Shown here in pieces: positions 11,101-21,067 of a DNA stretch of 64,000 bases; positions within the stretch are counted from its first letter, which is position 1, and each line of letters opens with the position of its first letter. Source of the DNA: Paenibacillus sp. ACRRX (GTDB lineage Bacteria > Bacillota > Bacilli > Paenibacillales > Paenibacillaceae); NCBI RefSeq assembly GCF_022346885.1, contig NZ_JAKRNK010000002.1, positions 248,001 through 312,000 of the forward strand, given 5' to 3'. The notes beneath the pieces were generated by a model. It saw only the letters and a program-made list of their open reading frames with translations, ran no database searches and was not told the DNA's origin. The position numbers and the translations under genes are program-made.

Positions 11101-13048
11101 CCTTTTGTCCATGTACGAGATGATCCTGCACGAGCGGATCGCGATTCGAAATGGTGAGCCGAATCGGTGCTACTGGGTATACAGAAGTAACGACAGACGA
11201 TCCAAATGATGGTTCCTCATCCACTGCCCTTGTCTTTACTGAATCTGAATCAGCAGGCCCAACTGATTTCTGTTCAAACCAACAAGGAATACGCTCGAAC
11301 AGATACCCTGGGAGCACAATGCGGCGACCGTCGTAGATTTCCTCTGCCCATGCAAGCGGTTCGCCCCTTACCCACTGCTCTGCGAGGATTGACGAACTAT
11401 CCGTTTTGTTAGGAACGATTAGAGCTTTATCCTTTTTTACGACAGCAATGCCATGAACACATCCTGTCGTGTCCCCACGTAAGAACCGTTCCAACTCGTT
11501 TAGAACCTGCGTCGTAGACTCTGCAATAACAGCCAGGCGTTCCTCGAATTCATCTCGTCCGAACATGAGTGTAAATGCCAAATCATCCAAGCTTACCGCT
11601 TGTCCAGCCTTACTTCGCAAAAAGGTCACAAGCTGCTGGACCGTCGCCTGAAGTCGCCTTTTTTTTGCAGAAAGCAGGATCATTCGTTCATGGCTTGTCC
11701 CCTTTCTACGCTGTTTTAAGGGAGGTGATGGCTCCTCCAATATCACATGCGCATTGACTCCACCCATGCCAAATCCGCTCACTCCAGCTTGTCGTGACAG
11801 CGTCTTGCCATTGATCCGGCGTCTCTTCCATGTTGTTGGAGCGGTAACCAGAAAGAACGGTGATTGCACGAGCGATATGTAAGGATTTGTTTCTTTATGG
11901 TTGAATAAGCCAGGCAGTAAGCCATGCTGCATTGCGAGCAGCACTTTAAAGATTGAAGCCATGCCTGCCGCGCTTTCCAAATGTCCGATATACGTCTTCA
12001 CCGATCCTAATCCGCAGCTGTTCTCATCAGGTTCAAATCCCTTTTCTTCAAAATACTGTGTATATGCTTTCTTCAATGCGTTGATTTCGATCGGGTCTCC
12101 TAGAGGTGTGCCAGTCCCATGTGCTTCGATGTAAGAAATATTTCTGGGATCAACATTGGCATGCCGTAGAGCGCTGTAGACGACCTCTGATTGAGCATCC
12201 ACGCTCGGTGCTGTCAGGAAATTAGAGCGTCCCCCATGGTTGATCGCTGATGATTTAATAATACCTAGAACGTTATCACGATCCTTTCGTGCTTGAGTGA
12301 GCGGCTTGAGGAACATCGCTGCCACACCTTCTCCCCTAACATATCCATCTGCAGAAGTATCGAATGTCTTACATTGACCATCCGCTGACAGCATCCCAGA
12401 CTTGGCGTGGGAAATATACATGCGTGGACTCAGCAGCGCATTAACCCCGCCGACGATCGCCGCCTCACATTCTCCTTCCCGGATATCCCGACATGCATGG
12501 TGCAGTGCGACTAGCGAGCTGGAACATGCGGTATCGATCGCTTCACTCGGTCCCCGAAAATCAAAAAAATGGGACACACGATTTGCCAAAATTGAATGTA
12601 CAGTCCCAGTAGAAACAAATGCACTAATATCTTCGGTGTTAAGCAGCTCCGCATAATCATTTTTTGAAACTCCGGCATAGACGCCGACCTTCTTGCCAGA
12701 CAGGCTGTTCGCCCGGTAACCGGCGTTTTCGATTACCTGCCATACCGTTTCCAGAAAGATGCGGTGCTGCGGATCTATATAGTTCGCTTCTTTAGGTGAA
12801 ATGCCAAAAAAGAGTGGATCAAACTTGTTAATATCGGCAATAAATCCGCCCCATTTGCTGTTTGTCTTGTTCTTTTCCTTTTGCGGATCGCCGTATACAT
12901 CCTGCCAGTTCCAGCGCTCGTTCGGAATCAGAGTAATACTATTGATGCCTGACTGCAGATTTTCCCAAAACTCCTGAACACTAGCCGCTCCCGGAAAACG
13001 ACCAGCAATTCCGATGATGGCTATGTCTTGCTTCGGCGTCATAGTCAT
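2135..13048 (-). CDS. Trans-AT type I polyketide synthase, KS-DH-KR-ACP-DH*-ACP-KS-KR-ACP-KS0
   Basis: Giant synthase of about 3637 aa. ATG at 13048 is preferred over an upstream TTG at 13084 because GTGGAG lies just before it. Approximate residue positions: KS1 5-435 (DTACSSS near 175, AHGTGT and GHLE present); DH1 630-900 (HLVHGQKVMP, LLDGALQA); KR1 1090-1270 (GGAGGLG, YASGN); ACP1 Ser near 1386 (LGVDS); DH-like 2 near 1470-1700 (HVVDNKYNVP, and HPTMLTGVFQ lacking the Asp); ACP2 Ser near 1816 (YGINS); KS2 with Cys near 2093 (DTACSAS, HGTGT, GHLEAS); KR2 2760-2940 (GGTRGIG, YAVGN); ACP3 Ser near 3094 (YGIDS); terminal KS3 with DTACSSA but NGSGT in place of HGTGT, hence non-elongating. No AT motif occurs between domains, so loading is in trans. 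No loading module, methyltransferase or thioesterase is present; the rest of the line must lie outside. Product unknown. Confidence 0.95.
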   Translation of the reverse strand: MTMTPKQDIAIIGIAGRFPGAASVQEFWENLQSGINSITLIPNERWNWQDVYGDPQKEKNKTNSKWGGFIADINKFDPLFFGISPKEANYIDPQHRIFLETVWQVIENAGYRANSLSGKKVGVYAGVSKNDYAELLNTEDISAFVSTGTVHSILANRVSHFFDFRGPSEAIDTACSSSLVALHHACRDIREGECEAAIVGGVNALLSPRMYISHAKSGMLSADGQCKTFDTSADGYVRGEGVAAMFLKPLTQARKDRDNVLGIIKSSAINHGGRSNFLTAPSVDAQSEVVYSALRHANVDPRNISYIEAHGTGTPLGDPIEINALKKAYTQYFEEKGFEPDENSCGLGSVKTYIGHLESAAGMASIFKVLLAMQHGLLPGLFNHKETNPYISLVQSPFFLVTAPTTWKRRRINGKTLSRQAGVSGFGMGGVNAHVILEEPSPPLKQRRKGTSHERMILLSAKKRRLQATVQQLVTFLRSKAGQAVSLDDLAFTLMFGRDEFEERLAVIAESTTQVLNELERFLRGDTTGCVHGIAVVKKDKALIVPNKTDSSSILAEQWVRGEPLAWAEEIYDGRRIVLPGYLFERIPCWFEQKSVGPADSDSVKTRAVDEEPSFGSSVVTSVYPVAPIRLTISNRDPLVQDHLVHGQKVMPGVGYLDLIARTLEQKAGAVWTFADIYWLKPLVLEKESRNVELTVEARGNGEFVQFHTGNDQNCQGMMLAGTVDMTDKRIDLQAIRKRCVTELVQDELYDLFFEHGLGYGASFRVIGKLCYCRGEALAEIVTSSSERIRAGLLDGALQAAVGLSVCNQTASQAQYVPYFAETFQFYSTLETVRFYYVKQHAEHKKGSLRFDLYYCDEQGHVLGIVKNFTKRPLTSIQTQKILETPTVQPMLFYTSDWRQEVCAPEVEVKGLLLVNGSEQLEEQMLTELADKVPFLHLKIKPHDHEACLEAFLALKESGFPLRQMIVPAESPGAEDLKMLLLLAQVVIKSKFKQAIKMVYASELVREKQLPALLSAGGFARTLKYEYPRLRLEIVTFDQSFNSCGHALLEELFTSSEAPLHEVKYESGLRHARIMSAIQGDSMPEKTLLKRGGVYLIAGGAGGLGRIFSSYLAETQQASIVLLGRRPLTEQIKAQLAQLERLGSTGEYIPVDLGNEAQVTETVQMIRLKYGKIDGVLHGGGMINDGFILRKTADSFENVVRPKLAGTIHLDRATAGDELDFFVMFSSIAALMPNQGQGDYASGNSFMDGYANYRRQLVASRQRSGLTISINWPLWANGGMQVEPEEREHLWNVFGMQPLAASRGLQLFEQALGLARRKGYSHIVGIEGDQIKINRHFGIFQDNKTEQKLDFTHLVTRDLFTILAQVLHLPFDEIGAKQPLHELGVDSMSLLAISKLITESLGVDFKPTLLFEYGTPQQIVDFLLQDKHRATIAEQYGKLGALAPLYRSTGLIDLHKVQRDRSLFQRRYDNTEFYQLDHVVDNKYNVPGACYAEMARQAGALLLPSKKVNKLLNCYWAKQLSSAGEPFDVYIQLMQKGSRTTYEIYSMEKSESVVHATGELQYAEFDSSAVNNEFLDLIAIRQRCTTSWTREQVYQQIHAEGLIVGESFMPMQEIVLSESEALSTLKLPENIDGTYDDYLLHPTMLTGVFQTALINNRYHGDDDRDFIPVGIDCVEMIGIIPRQCHVYCEMNLKTKDNPDIKKFNLKVCGEDGVVAARLTNFSIKVVKYDKSAAQQTDERILDELRVGKDMQDGLAIKSGQGKGNMKESELPIDGQIGAEMLKEHAAQFLRKLVADSIGLEQTMIVPDEPFESYGINSILILELNKQLEDAFDAGLSKTLFFEYRNLAELIDYFVDEHADMLRDKLLIPTETPSDLIAPPESSPEISNLVVDVCDNPLAAGEVISQVTIKPEALAVAHAERHAPASRDIAIIGLAGRYPQAESLAEFWDNLRSGRDCTEEIPLDRFDRSHYYNPDKQHGKLYSKWGSFLQDVDVFDPMFFNIPPREAELMDPQERLFLEVVWHALEDAGYTRQSLSDDTVGVFVGAMWQPYQELAAIAQSHGEHVSPSGYLYSIANRVSYFCNFNGPSLTVDTACSASLTALHLACQSLITDESSIAIAGGVNVSIGAGKYLFLSQYRFLSTDGKCRSFGADGDGYVPGEGVGAVLLKRLENAIKDGDHIYGVIKATAVNHGGKTNGYTVPNPTEQADVILKTLERSNMDPRKISYIEAHGTGTALGDPIEISGLTHAFAKYTKDKQFCAIGSLKSNIGHLEASAGIAGLTKVLLQLKHKQIAPSLHSDPLNPNIDFANTPFIVSRELSDWKRPDIKIDGEIKQIPRIAGISSFGAGGANAHAIVCEYMAEDTKPKLDIMVTSFIFLLSARHTDRLQMQAKQLVEAIYSGIYTDADLPAISFTLLTGREPMEERLALLAGSLQELTSKLQDFLTGSKGGSVYRGQAKEYKEALSLLTHDEDMQIVIKSWSAKKKYDKLLGLWVKGMSIDWRFLFMNYQPRRISLPGYPFAKERYRFPTECGSLPQQPLYGASPNTINELALHQSDPMRQKVFVTKEWELCEIRAPRRVHGMVAILATPELRALSAELANLLPHSRLFDVRHVSEEFDWSAFDGLIDLAGCTQDCHDSSDWMRWLQLLIDQKHREGLMLLGVTQDLERFGDHDEVNLTGAMRAGLYRMLQCEYSHLRSRHLDIEGSSDETTLARLIVQEYLADSGEMEICYRNSRRYRPVLREREKGGLQGERLSFPEHHVLWITGGTRGIGLLCAQHFVKHYGVKRLVLTGRESLPPREQWNMYTEQHTSAARKIRAILALEEDGAAVEVLSVPLSDARALAQSLQQIHQRFGPVGGVLHCAGSLDKDNPAFIRKTMNGINQVLEPKITGINHLISCFREEPLQFFVAFSSVSALLPSLAAGLSDYAVGNTYMDYVAAARSKELPIVSLQWPSWQETGMGEIRNKAYDLTGLVPITNQEGLEFLDYVLAKKIGPVLMPAIVNPAVWKPTTLLQLDRADRGRPAAKLCSPPEIKAVSGRGQANTRTIMENLSWKQGIGNGEGRSAEIWLVGLFAKELKMDPSLLDTDTEIHEYGIDSIIQAQLLQKIGQTLEQQLDPSLLMEYHTIRALASYLERSYKDALNAVLITLHNDASMPAKMAQALETAGQFLQSDAACEHGQAVSWIQDKQKHRSSDIAVVGMSCRLPGADSPEQYWKLLTEGRSAIRQVPYSRWEYSTNYYAGLLDDITKFDMSFFRISEQDAKVMDPQALLLLEEALKLWHQAGYDYEEVKGRAIGVYLGARSNYMQSELDLLSAANPILAVGQNYLAANISQFFDLRGPSAVVDTACSSALVAMNMAVQALQGGDIEAAVVGGANLLSTDATHRMFKLRGILNEQPQFHLFDNRASGVIPGEGAGLVLLKTVEQALRDGDRIYGVIKGIAINNNGRTAGISIPNLEGQQHVLEAALTKSGLRPEQVSYIETNGSGTIATDILELKTIYSAYRSDSSAPLGLGSMKPNIGHPLFAEGIAGFIKVVLMLHHRQHVPFLSGEGTLTHFDLSGSPFKFCRDPAPWNMEARIAAINCFGDGGTNAHVIIGDWEEALQRMSIRSPKPLPLLQPKDIRCQNSARSVWSGGNVWRQM

Positions 13049-13082
13049 TTCTCTCACTCCACTTTTATTAGTTTGTGAACAC

Positions 13083-13107
13083 AAAAAAAGAGGAGAATCT
13101 CCTCTTT
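13083..13107 (-). promoter_or_regulatory. Terminator-like hairpin in the PKS leader (candidate attenuator)
   Basis: AAAGAGGAGA at 13087-13096 pairs with TCTCCTCTTT at 13098-13107. Read on the minus strand, the stem runs straight into seven T residues (13083-13089), the layout of an intrinsic terminator. No minus-strand gene lies close upstream to terminate, and the synthase start is only about 35 nt downstream. The stem also holds an AGGAG that could mimic a ribosome site. It could be a transcription attenuator or processive antitermination target. The hairpin is seen; its function is inference. Confidence 0.55.
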
Positions 13108-13749
13108 CTTCATCATCTAATATTCATTTATTAAGGGCAGACCCTTCCCAGGTCGTCTGTAATCAATTACACACTACAATACAAACAACTATGTCCCACA
13201 CCGGCTTTTTAACGTACCGCAGCATCGATTAAAAATCCCAGTGTGTTCACAAAAACGGGCATTGGGGTGTCTATTAACGCTCTAGGTGTTGTGTTCAGGA
13301 TGATGAAGAGATATCAGATCTGCTACCACATTCATGTCGTTAAATGAAATACGTCAAATTGAAAATTCACCTGATGTTGAATGTGTCGTATAGAAGTTTG
13401 TTGAAGCAGGAGGTTAGCGATAATTCTCATTAACACTAACAGTTAAAAGTGCGGGAAATCTAGTATTATTATCCATCAATATCCGCCAAAAGTAAATATC
13501 TGCGATGCTGTAATAACACTATTTATGAATTCTTTACGGCAAATCTATGAATAGTCGTTGAACTTATTAATCTAACTATCCATTATGTTTACATATAATT
13601 AACATGCCTGATTTATAACACTACGAAAGAACATAACACATCATAAATTCATAAAAACATAACATCTCTAAGGACGTTGTGTTGTGAAGAACCATCAAAA
13701 GAAAGAACACTAGAATAAACCATCGGTCAAAATTATAAGGGGACAGTAT
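13108..13749. other. AT-rich intergenic region upstream of the PKS operon
   Basis: About 640 nt with no supported gene. It must contain the promoter of the PKS operon (minus strand) but no convincing -35/-10 pair was found. A sequence near 13418-13436 reads roughly like a Fur half-site pattern (GATAATTCTCATTAA) but is not a convincing palindrome. Short coding-like stretches on the plus strand near 13340-13390 are broken by stops. Confidence 0.4.
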
Positions 13750-13893
13750 ATGGATGAGAAATACCAACAGCAGGGTGAGTTTGGACTGATGGATCATAGC
13801 GAGGACGACGGGAAACATTCGCCAATAAGATATTGTTCAAAACGTAAACAGGTGATGCCAATTCATGTACTAAAGGCAGTTTCAGCCCCGTAA
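13750..13893 (+). CDS. Possible small hydrophilic protein (47 aa)
   Basis: ATG at 13750 has AAGGGG eight nt upstream and the frame runs 47 codons to TAA at 13891. The product starts MDEKYQQQGEFG, has an acidic stretch (HSEDDG) then a basic one (SKRKQ), and has one cysteine. No family is recognised and it has no membrane segment. The ribosome site is the only real support; it could be a chance ORF. It lies 120 nt upstream of the DUF4386 gene on the same strand. Confidence 0.28.
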   Translation: MDEKYQQQGEFGLMDHSEDDGKHSPIRYCSKRKQVMPIHVLKAVSAP

Positions 13894-14013
13894 AGTAAAA
13901 ATAAAAAGCTACTATATCGATTCGGAACAGGGATCATTTTTTTGCAGTAGCTGGGGCATCAATTGCAGGTTCTGAAAATGCCGCAAAGGTTAGGTACAAT
14001 AAGGAGGTTAAGT

Positions 14014-14712
14014 ATGTTGACGAAGCGTGCAAACCCGGGTAAAAGGTCTGCCTTAATTACGGGAGTGTTATTATTAGTCGGGTTGCTTACAGGTATATTT
14101 AGTGTTGTTCCTGTTATAGATGGAGCAGACTACCTTGTTAAATCTTCTTTAAATGAAAACCAAGTGATTACAGGTTCATTTTTCCAGTTGTTAATGATTG
14201 CTGCCTATGTAGGTATTCCTATTTTGATGTATCCGATTTTAAGCACGTATAATAAAGGTTTAGCTCTTGGATCTGTTGCTTTCGGCATCATTGCGGGTGT
14301 GTTCATTATTATTGGTGTAATCATTCTTCTGCTGCTTTTGACATTAAGCCATGAATTTGCAAAAGTTGGAACTCTGAATGAGTCGTATTTTCAGACCCTT
14401 GGTGGATTGTTACGGGAAGGCCGTGATTTGGTGAACCATGTGGCAACGACACTGACATTCGTTTTAGCTATGTTCTTGTATAACTGCATATTTTACCAAA
14501 CCAAATTGGTTCCACGTTGGTTGTCAGTTTCGGGCCTTATCGGGTCTACATTGTCCGTCTTGGCAAGCTTATTATTTATGATTCGGTTCATCGGTCTGGA
14601 TGAAGCCTATATGATATTGAACATTCCGATAGCCTTTCAACAATTGGTTTTGGCTATATGGCTAATCATTAAAGGATTCAATCGGCCGACACAGGATTCT
14701 GTATCTTACTGA
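14014..14712 (+). CDS. DUF4386 family integral membrane protein
   Basis: 232 aa from the ATG at 14014, chosen over an in-frame start at 13963 because AAGGAGG sits six nt before it. About six hydrophobic segments are visible (GVLLLVGLLTGIFSVV, FFQLLMIAAYVGIPILMYP, the long IIAGVFIIIGVIILLLLL run, TLTFVLAMFLYNCIFY, LIGSTLSVLASLLFMIRF, and a C-terminal IAFQQLVLAIWLIIKGF). The pattern NPGKRSALITGVLLLVG followed by loops around PILSTYN and FYQTKLVPRWLS matches the DUF4386 family. Function is unknown. It stands alone, with a terminator hairpin about 100 nt downstream. Confidence 0.8.
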   Translation: MLTKRANPGKRSALITGVLLLVGLLTGIFSVVPVIDGADYLVKSSLNENQVITGSFFQLLMIAAYVGIPILMYPILSTYNKGLALGSVAFGIIAGVFIIIGVIILLLLLTLSHEFAKVGTLNESYFQTLGGLLREGRDLVNHVATTLTFVLAMFLYNCIFYQTKLVPRWLSVSGLIGSTLSVLASLLFMIRFIGLDEAYMILNIPIAFQQLVLAIWLIIKGFNRPTQDSVSY

Positions 14713-14810
14713 TAAACATATCGTTGTTAGAAATGAATGAGCCGTTTCACCACATATTCCGCCGTTATTTATTGTACGGTTCTCCGCGCTATCCATAGCG
14801 GAAAGTTTAA

Positions 14811-14836
14811 AGGCCACCCTTCACGGGTGGCCTTTT
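14811..14836. terminator. Intrinsic terminator after the DUF4386 gene
   Basis: AGGCCACCC (14811-14819) pairs across a TTCAC loop with GGGTGGCC (14825-14832), followed by TTTT. It lies between convergent genes and the flanking A and T runs suit both directions. Confidence 0.8.
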
Positions 14837-14898
14837 GCTGATCTCGTTATCTTAATCGTTTCACGTATCTAGTAACGGGATATTTTCCGCCCACAAGT

Positions 14899-15501
14899 TT
14901 ACTTTTGAGCATCAAGAATAAACATAGATGCATCTTGTCCCATGAATATTTTACTTCCATGATAAAAAGTTTTGGATTGAATATTTTTGTACCCTATTTT
15001 AGTCATAATGTCAGTCAGTTTTGCTTGATTAAATCCATTATGAACAAAATCTGATACTACTTTTTCATTTTTATTAAAATCTACGATTAGCACATGTCCC
15101 CCTTCATTGAGAACATCAAATAGTTTTGATAAAACGAATTCTACATCATTAATATGGAGCAGAACCTGAACCATAAAAATATAGTCAGCACGCAAATCCG
15201 ATAATACGCCCTTTTCAAAATCAAAGCATAATGTATCTACATTCTGAATATTAAAATCAGAAATTTTTTGCTTTATTTGATTAATCATGTTTTGTGAAGT
15301 ATCCAGAAAAAGTATAGAATTAAAATCGTTTAACAAGTTCATGCCGACAAGACCAGTTCCACACCCAAAATCAATCGCATTCTTACGATTAGCATCAACT
15401 ACATACTCACGAATGGCATCCGATGATATCTTTGCAATTTGAATTCTTTCAGAAGTGTCGTAACTATGAGCTATCATTTCAAACTTATCTGTATTTCCCA
15501 T
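14899..15501 (-). CDS. Class I SAM-dependent methyltransferase
   Basis: 200 aa. Motif I is AIDFGCGTGLVGMNLL (SAM-binding glycine loop), followed by the acidic residue in LFLDTSQNM, a motif near FDFEKG, and LNEGGHVLIVDFNK with the typical post-motif strand. Good ribosome site GGAGAG. The substrate cannot be told; small-molecule O- or N-methylation is most likely. It begins 36 nt after the rph stop on the same strand, so the two are probably co-transcribed, which hints at a function linked to detoxification or secondary metabolism. Confidence 0.85.
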   Translation of the reverse strand: MGNTDKFEMIAHSYDTSERIQIAKISSDAIREYVVDANRKNAIDFGCGTGLVGMNLLNDFNSILFLDTSQNMINQIKQKISDFNIQNVDTLCFDFEKGVLSDLRADYIFMVQVLLHINDVEFVLSKLFDVLNEGGHVLIVDFNKNEKVVSDFVHNGFNQAKLTDIMTKIGYKNIQSKTFYHGSKIFMGQDASMFILDAQK

Positions 15502-15537
15502 TATTATCTCTCCAATCTGCGGTAACCACCCTATTAT

Positions 15538-18153
<2,616 letters not shown>

Positions 18154-18305
18154 TCAATATCTCTCCTAACCATTAAATTGAGAAAAACATTTGACATGAG
18201 TTTACCAGCATGATACAATTAGATTGTAAGATGCATTAATTATGTCTTATTTATTTTTAAAATCGTGATTTGATTATAACATTGTGTATGTTGATATGCA
18301 ATATT

Positions 18306-18339
18306 AAAGAACCTGATTAAACGATCCAGGTTCTTTTTT
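18306..18339 (+). terminator. Terminator-like hairpin upstream of rph
   Basis: AAAGAACCTG (18306-18315) pairs with CAGGTTCTTT (18327-18336), followed by a T run to 18339 on the plus strand. No plus-strand gene precedes it. It lies between the blaR1-like stop and the rph start, so it may insulate rph or be a leader structure. Confidence 0.5.
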
Positions 18340-18473
18340 GATTTCTCGCTATCTTAAGTCACATTAAACGATGGATAGAGTCTAACTCTATTTATTCGAA
18401 GTTTGCAATCTTATTTTTTAACCCCGTAATGAGCTTGGTGAGAGGTATATTAGTCCTTGTTCAAATAAAATAA

Positions 18474-18505
18474 CCCATACAACCCTATTTTCAGGACTGT
18501 ATGGG
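18474..18505 (-). terminator. Probable terminator of the blaI-blaR1-like operon
   Basis: CCCATACA (18474-18481) pairs with TGTATGGG (18498-18505). On the minus strand, the direction of the operon ending at 18541, the stem is followed by a T-rich TTATTTTATTT tail. Confidence 0.65.
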
Positions 18506-18540
18506 CTTATAGTTCAAGACCTATATCTGGATCAAAAATA

Positions 18541-20451
18541 TTATTTCTCTACGGCTGCTTTCAGAATTTCGATCTTCTGTTCCCTGCTCATATCCGATGA
18601 GGTTGAAATACTATATTCAAATTGGTCGGTATTCCAGAAAACATATTTTGGATATATATGCTTAGGGAAGTTATCCTCGAAGAATCCCTTTTTATCAGTT
18701 TCTCCTGTGTCTAGCATATATCTAGAAATAGTTAACGTGTCTTTCCCATTCGTGTACTCTAAACGGAGGGTTGCAGCCTCGTTCCACTCCATCTTTTTCG
18801 TATAGAGAGGTTTGCCACTCTTTTTGCCCTCGGCTCTTAGGTCATCAATGAACTTGCCCTCTGTTGCTGTTGGACCATCAATCCTTGCTTTGGAGAACGT
18901 ATATCCCTTTGGAAGATTATTAGGTTCCTGCACGAGAGGCCCCTTCAAAACAGACGCATTTTTTAAATAGTCCTCGTAGGAAGTGTATTCAAGTGACACG
19001 CCTCCCCAAAAGCTAAGATCAAATCCACTATTCAAGTCCTTATATTTATGGTACATAACATAAGAAACACCTGTTTCTTTTGGCAATTCCTTCACTCTCT
19101 TAGTTTCATCCTCGATAAACTTTTTTTCCTCTCCGGTTAGAGCCTTAGCTGCTGCTGCGGCTTTTTCAAGATTTTTTTCCACTTCTTTCTTGTAAAGCGT
19201 GCGGTCTATATCCCCTTCCGGATAAATAATCTCTGGCTGACTGTTCACAGCGGCTTTGGTATCCTGTTTCAATTGAACGGAGGCTGCTTGTAGCTCACTC
19301 CCAGCATTGCTTTCCTTTGCGTTAACTAACGTCACACTGCCAAGCGCGAGTATCATCGTGATCCCCAGAATGGACAGGCGATATGATTTTTTATTAAAAT
19401 GTTTGATCATTATAAGTCTCCTTTTCATTTGTTTATGCGTAGCAGATAAACCAGCAAGTCCCGGCTTATGATGGTTTCCTGAAAAATGCTCCAGCACATG
19501 GATGATCGTTTGCCCGTATGCACTGTTTTGCTGTGGACTCATCTGATCCAGCACGCATGCATCGCAGGCCATCTCCTGATCCTGTCTTGCTTTATATACG
19601 GCAAGCCATAATAGTGGATTAAACCAGTGGAGTATCAGGATGCTGTGCACGATCCAATTCACCAGTACATCTCGTCGCCTAATGTGGGCGAACTCATGCG
19701 CCAGAATATACTGAAGCTGATCCTTTTGCAGCGTAACGAGTAGACTTGGCGAAATGACGATCGCAGGCTTGCGAAAACCGACCACGGCTGGCCCAGGAAT
19801 AAGCTCGCTGGCTACAAACTGCACTTTGCGCTGCACGCCCAATAATTGTTTTGTCTCCTGAAACACGGATGATAAATAAGGCATTTCGATATGTCGGCCT
19901 GCACGCAGGGCTTGTTTCAAGCGAACTTGATCGAATACCGTTTTCGCAGCAAACAGCAAAACACCTACAAGCCAAACCCACATCAGCATATTTATGAAAT
20001 CCAGTTGCTTGAACCCGCTCCACCAGAAATGCCTTTCCTGCACGATTCCCGATTCATACGACGGAACTGATACTTGCACGGATCCCCTTATATGGATGCT
20101 TTTCTCTGCGTTAAAAGAATGTACTACATGAGCTGTTGGTTCGCCCATGTCCACTGATCCCTTCCACAATTTGTACCACAACGGCGAAATTTGACCTTGC
20201 TGCTGAATACCGGGCGACATGCTCTCCAATGAAAAGACATTGTAGAGGCTAAGCGAAGACTCCGGTGCCCACGGAAGCAGTAAACGGATAGCCACAGGTA
20301 GCCACAACAAATATATCCATCTTGCTTCAAGCTTGTTTTTCAGAAGAAATTTCAGGATCAGGACAAGCAAGACCAAGATGCCGGCCATGATCGATCCACG
20401 AATTACCCAGCCAAAAACTGACATTAAACTCCCTTGTAATGTAAGACTCAT
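18541..20451 (-). CDS. BlaR1-like M56 membrane metalloprotease with a novel extracellular domain
   Basis: 636 aa. N-terminal membrane segments (about 10-38, 45-60, 150-172) frame an M56 peptidase domain with the zinc motif HEFAH at 252-256 and a downstream EMACDACVLD. A last membrane segment near 358-378 leads to an extracellular C-terminal region of about 250 aa. In BlaR1/MecR1 this region is a penicillin-binding domain with SxxK; here it is instead a different domain (about 430-636) that matches the secreted protein encoded at 21068-21805 almost end to end. The start codon shares one base with the blaI stop (TGATG), so the two are coupled. By analogy, signal binding outside would activate cleavage of the BlaI-like repressor. 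The ligand is unknown; a beta-lactam is unlikely. Confidence 0.88.
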   Translation of the reverse strand: MSLTLQGSLMSVFGWVIRGSIMAGILVLLVLILKFLLKNKLEARWIYLLWLPVAIRLLLPWAPESSLSLYNVFSLESMSPGIQQQGQISPLWYKLWKGSVDMGEPTAHVVHSFNAEKSIHIRGSVQVSVPSYESGIVQERHFWWSGFKQLDFINMLMWVWLVGVLLFAAKTVFDQVRLKQALRAGRHIEMPYLSSVFQETKQLLGVQRKVQFVASELIPGPAVVGFRKPAIVISPSLLVTLQKDQLQYILAHEFAHIRRRDVLVNWIVHSILILHWFNPLLWLAVYKARQDQEMACDACVLDQMSPQQNSAYGQTIIHVLEHFSGNHHKPGLAGLSATHKQMKRRLIMIKHFNKKSYRLSILGITMILALGSVTLVNAKESNAGSELQAASVQLKQDTKAAVNSQPEIIYPEGDIDRTLYKKEVEKNLEKAAAAAKALTGEEKKFIEDETKRVKELPKETGVSYVMYHKYKDLNSGFDLSFWGGVSLEYTSYEDYLKNASVLKGPLVQEPNNLPKGYTFSKARIDGPTATEGKFIDDLRAEGKKSGKPLYTKKMEWNEAATLRLEYTNGKDTLTISRYMLDTGETDKKGFFEDNFPKHIYPKYVFWNTDQFEYSISTSSDMSREQKIEILKAAVEK

Positions 20452-20861
20452 CAGCTATCTCTCTCTTCTCGCTCACCGCCACTGTCATTATCATCAAATA
20501 ATGCCTTCAGATCCTCGATCTCTTGCCTGTTCAGCTTTTTATCCTCCAAAAAGTTAGCCAACATCGGCTTTAATGCCCCGCCATACAGCTTTTTCATAAA
20601 GGATTTGGTTTCAGATCTCAGGTAGTCTTGCTCACTGAGAAGTGGATAAAATAATTGAGCACGTTTCGAACCCTTTTCTAACTTTGCACCCGCCGCTTCT
20701 TTCTGTACTAGACGACTGAGAAGCGTCCTTGTTGTATTCGGGCTCCATCCCATCCGATCCGTCATGTGCTTGACGACCTCGCTGGAAGGGCAATCAGGAT
20801 TTATCCACAACACGCGCATAATTTCCAGCTCAGCATCCGTAATAGGTGGTATTTGTTTCAT
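20451..20861 (-). CDS. blaI: BlaI/MecI family transcriptional repressor
   Basis: 136 aa from ATG at 20861, preceded by GGAGG; the longer TTG-started frame overlaps the ribosome site. Typical BlaI features: ITDAELEIMRVLW, winged-helix stretch SSEVVKHMTDRMGWSPNTTRTLLSRLVQKE in pieces, then FYPLLSEQDYLRSETKSF and a C-terminal dimerisation helix. It should repress its own operon and the neighbouring secreted-protein gene, since matching dyads occur before both. Cleavage by the coupled M56 protease would relieve repression. Confidence 0.9.
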   Translation of the reverse strand: MKQIPPITDAELEIMRVLWINPDCPSSEVVKHMTDRMGWSPNTTRTLLSRLVQKEAAGAKLEKGSKRAQLFYPLLSEQDYLRSETKSFMKKLYGGALKPMLANFLEDKKLNRQEIEDLKALFDDNDSGGEREERDS

Positions 20862-20891
20862 GCATGTAACCTCCAAAGTCAATTTAATCAG

Positions 20892-20930
20892 ACTACGTAT
20901 GTAGTTATAATTAATGCTACAATTGTAGTT
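20892..20930. promoter_or_regulatory. Double BlaI operator before blaI
   Basis: Two dyads, ACTACGTATGTAGT (20892-20905) and CTACAATTGTAG (20917-20928), with centres 24 nt apart. They fit the BlaI family TACA/TGTA-type consensus and resemble the pair at 21844-21883. Position, just upstream of the blaI ribosome site, suits autorepression. Confidence 0.8.
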
Positions 20931-21067
20931 TGATCATGTCAATACGTTTTGTGCATCTCCTTTGTTCTCATTGCGGTTACATGCATACATAATACTTACC
21001 ACTGCGGGAATGATGGTCAGCACGTGAGTTCACAAGCCACTTTTTAGGGATGTCCAATAATGAAATA

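Noticed and set aside
13042-13084. TTG at 13084 as the start of the synthase
   Set aside because: The ATG at 13048 has a better ribosome site; the TTG lies next to the hairpin.
13418-13436. Possible Fur box GATAATTCTCATTAA
   Set aside because: Too few matches and not palindromic.
13621-13818. Minus-strand 65-aa hydrophobic frame
   Set aside because: No ribosome site, and it overlaps a plus-strand small frame that has one.
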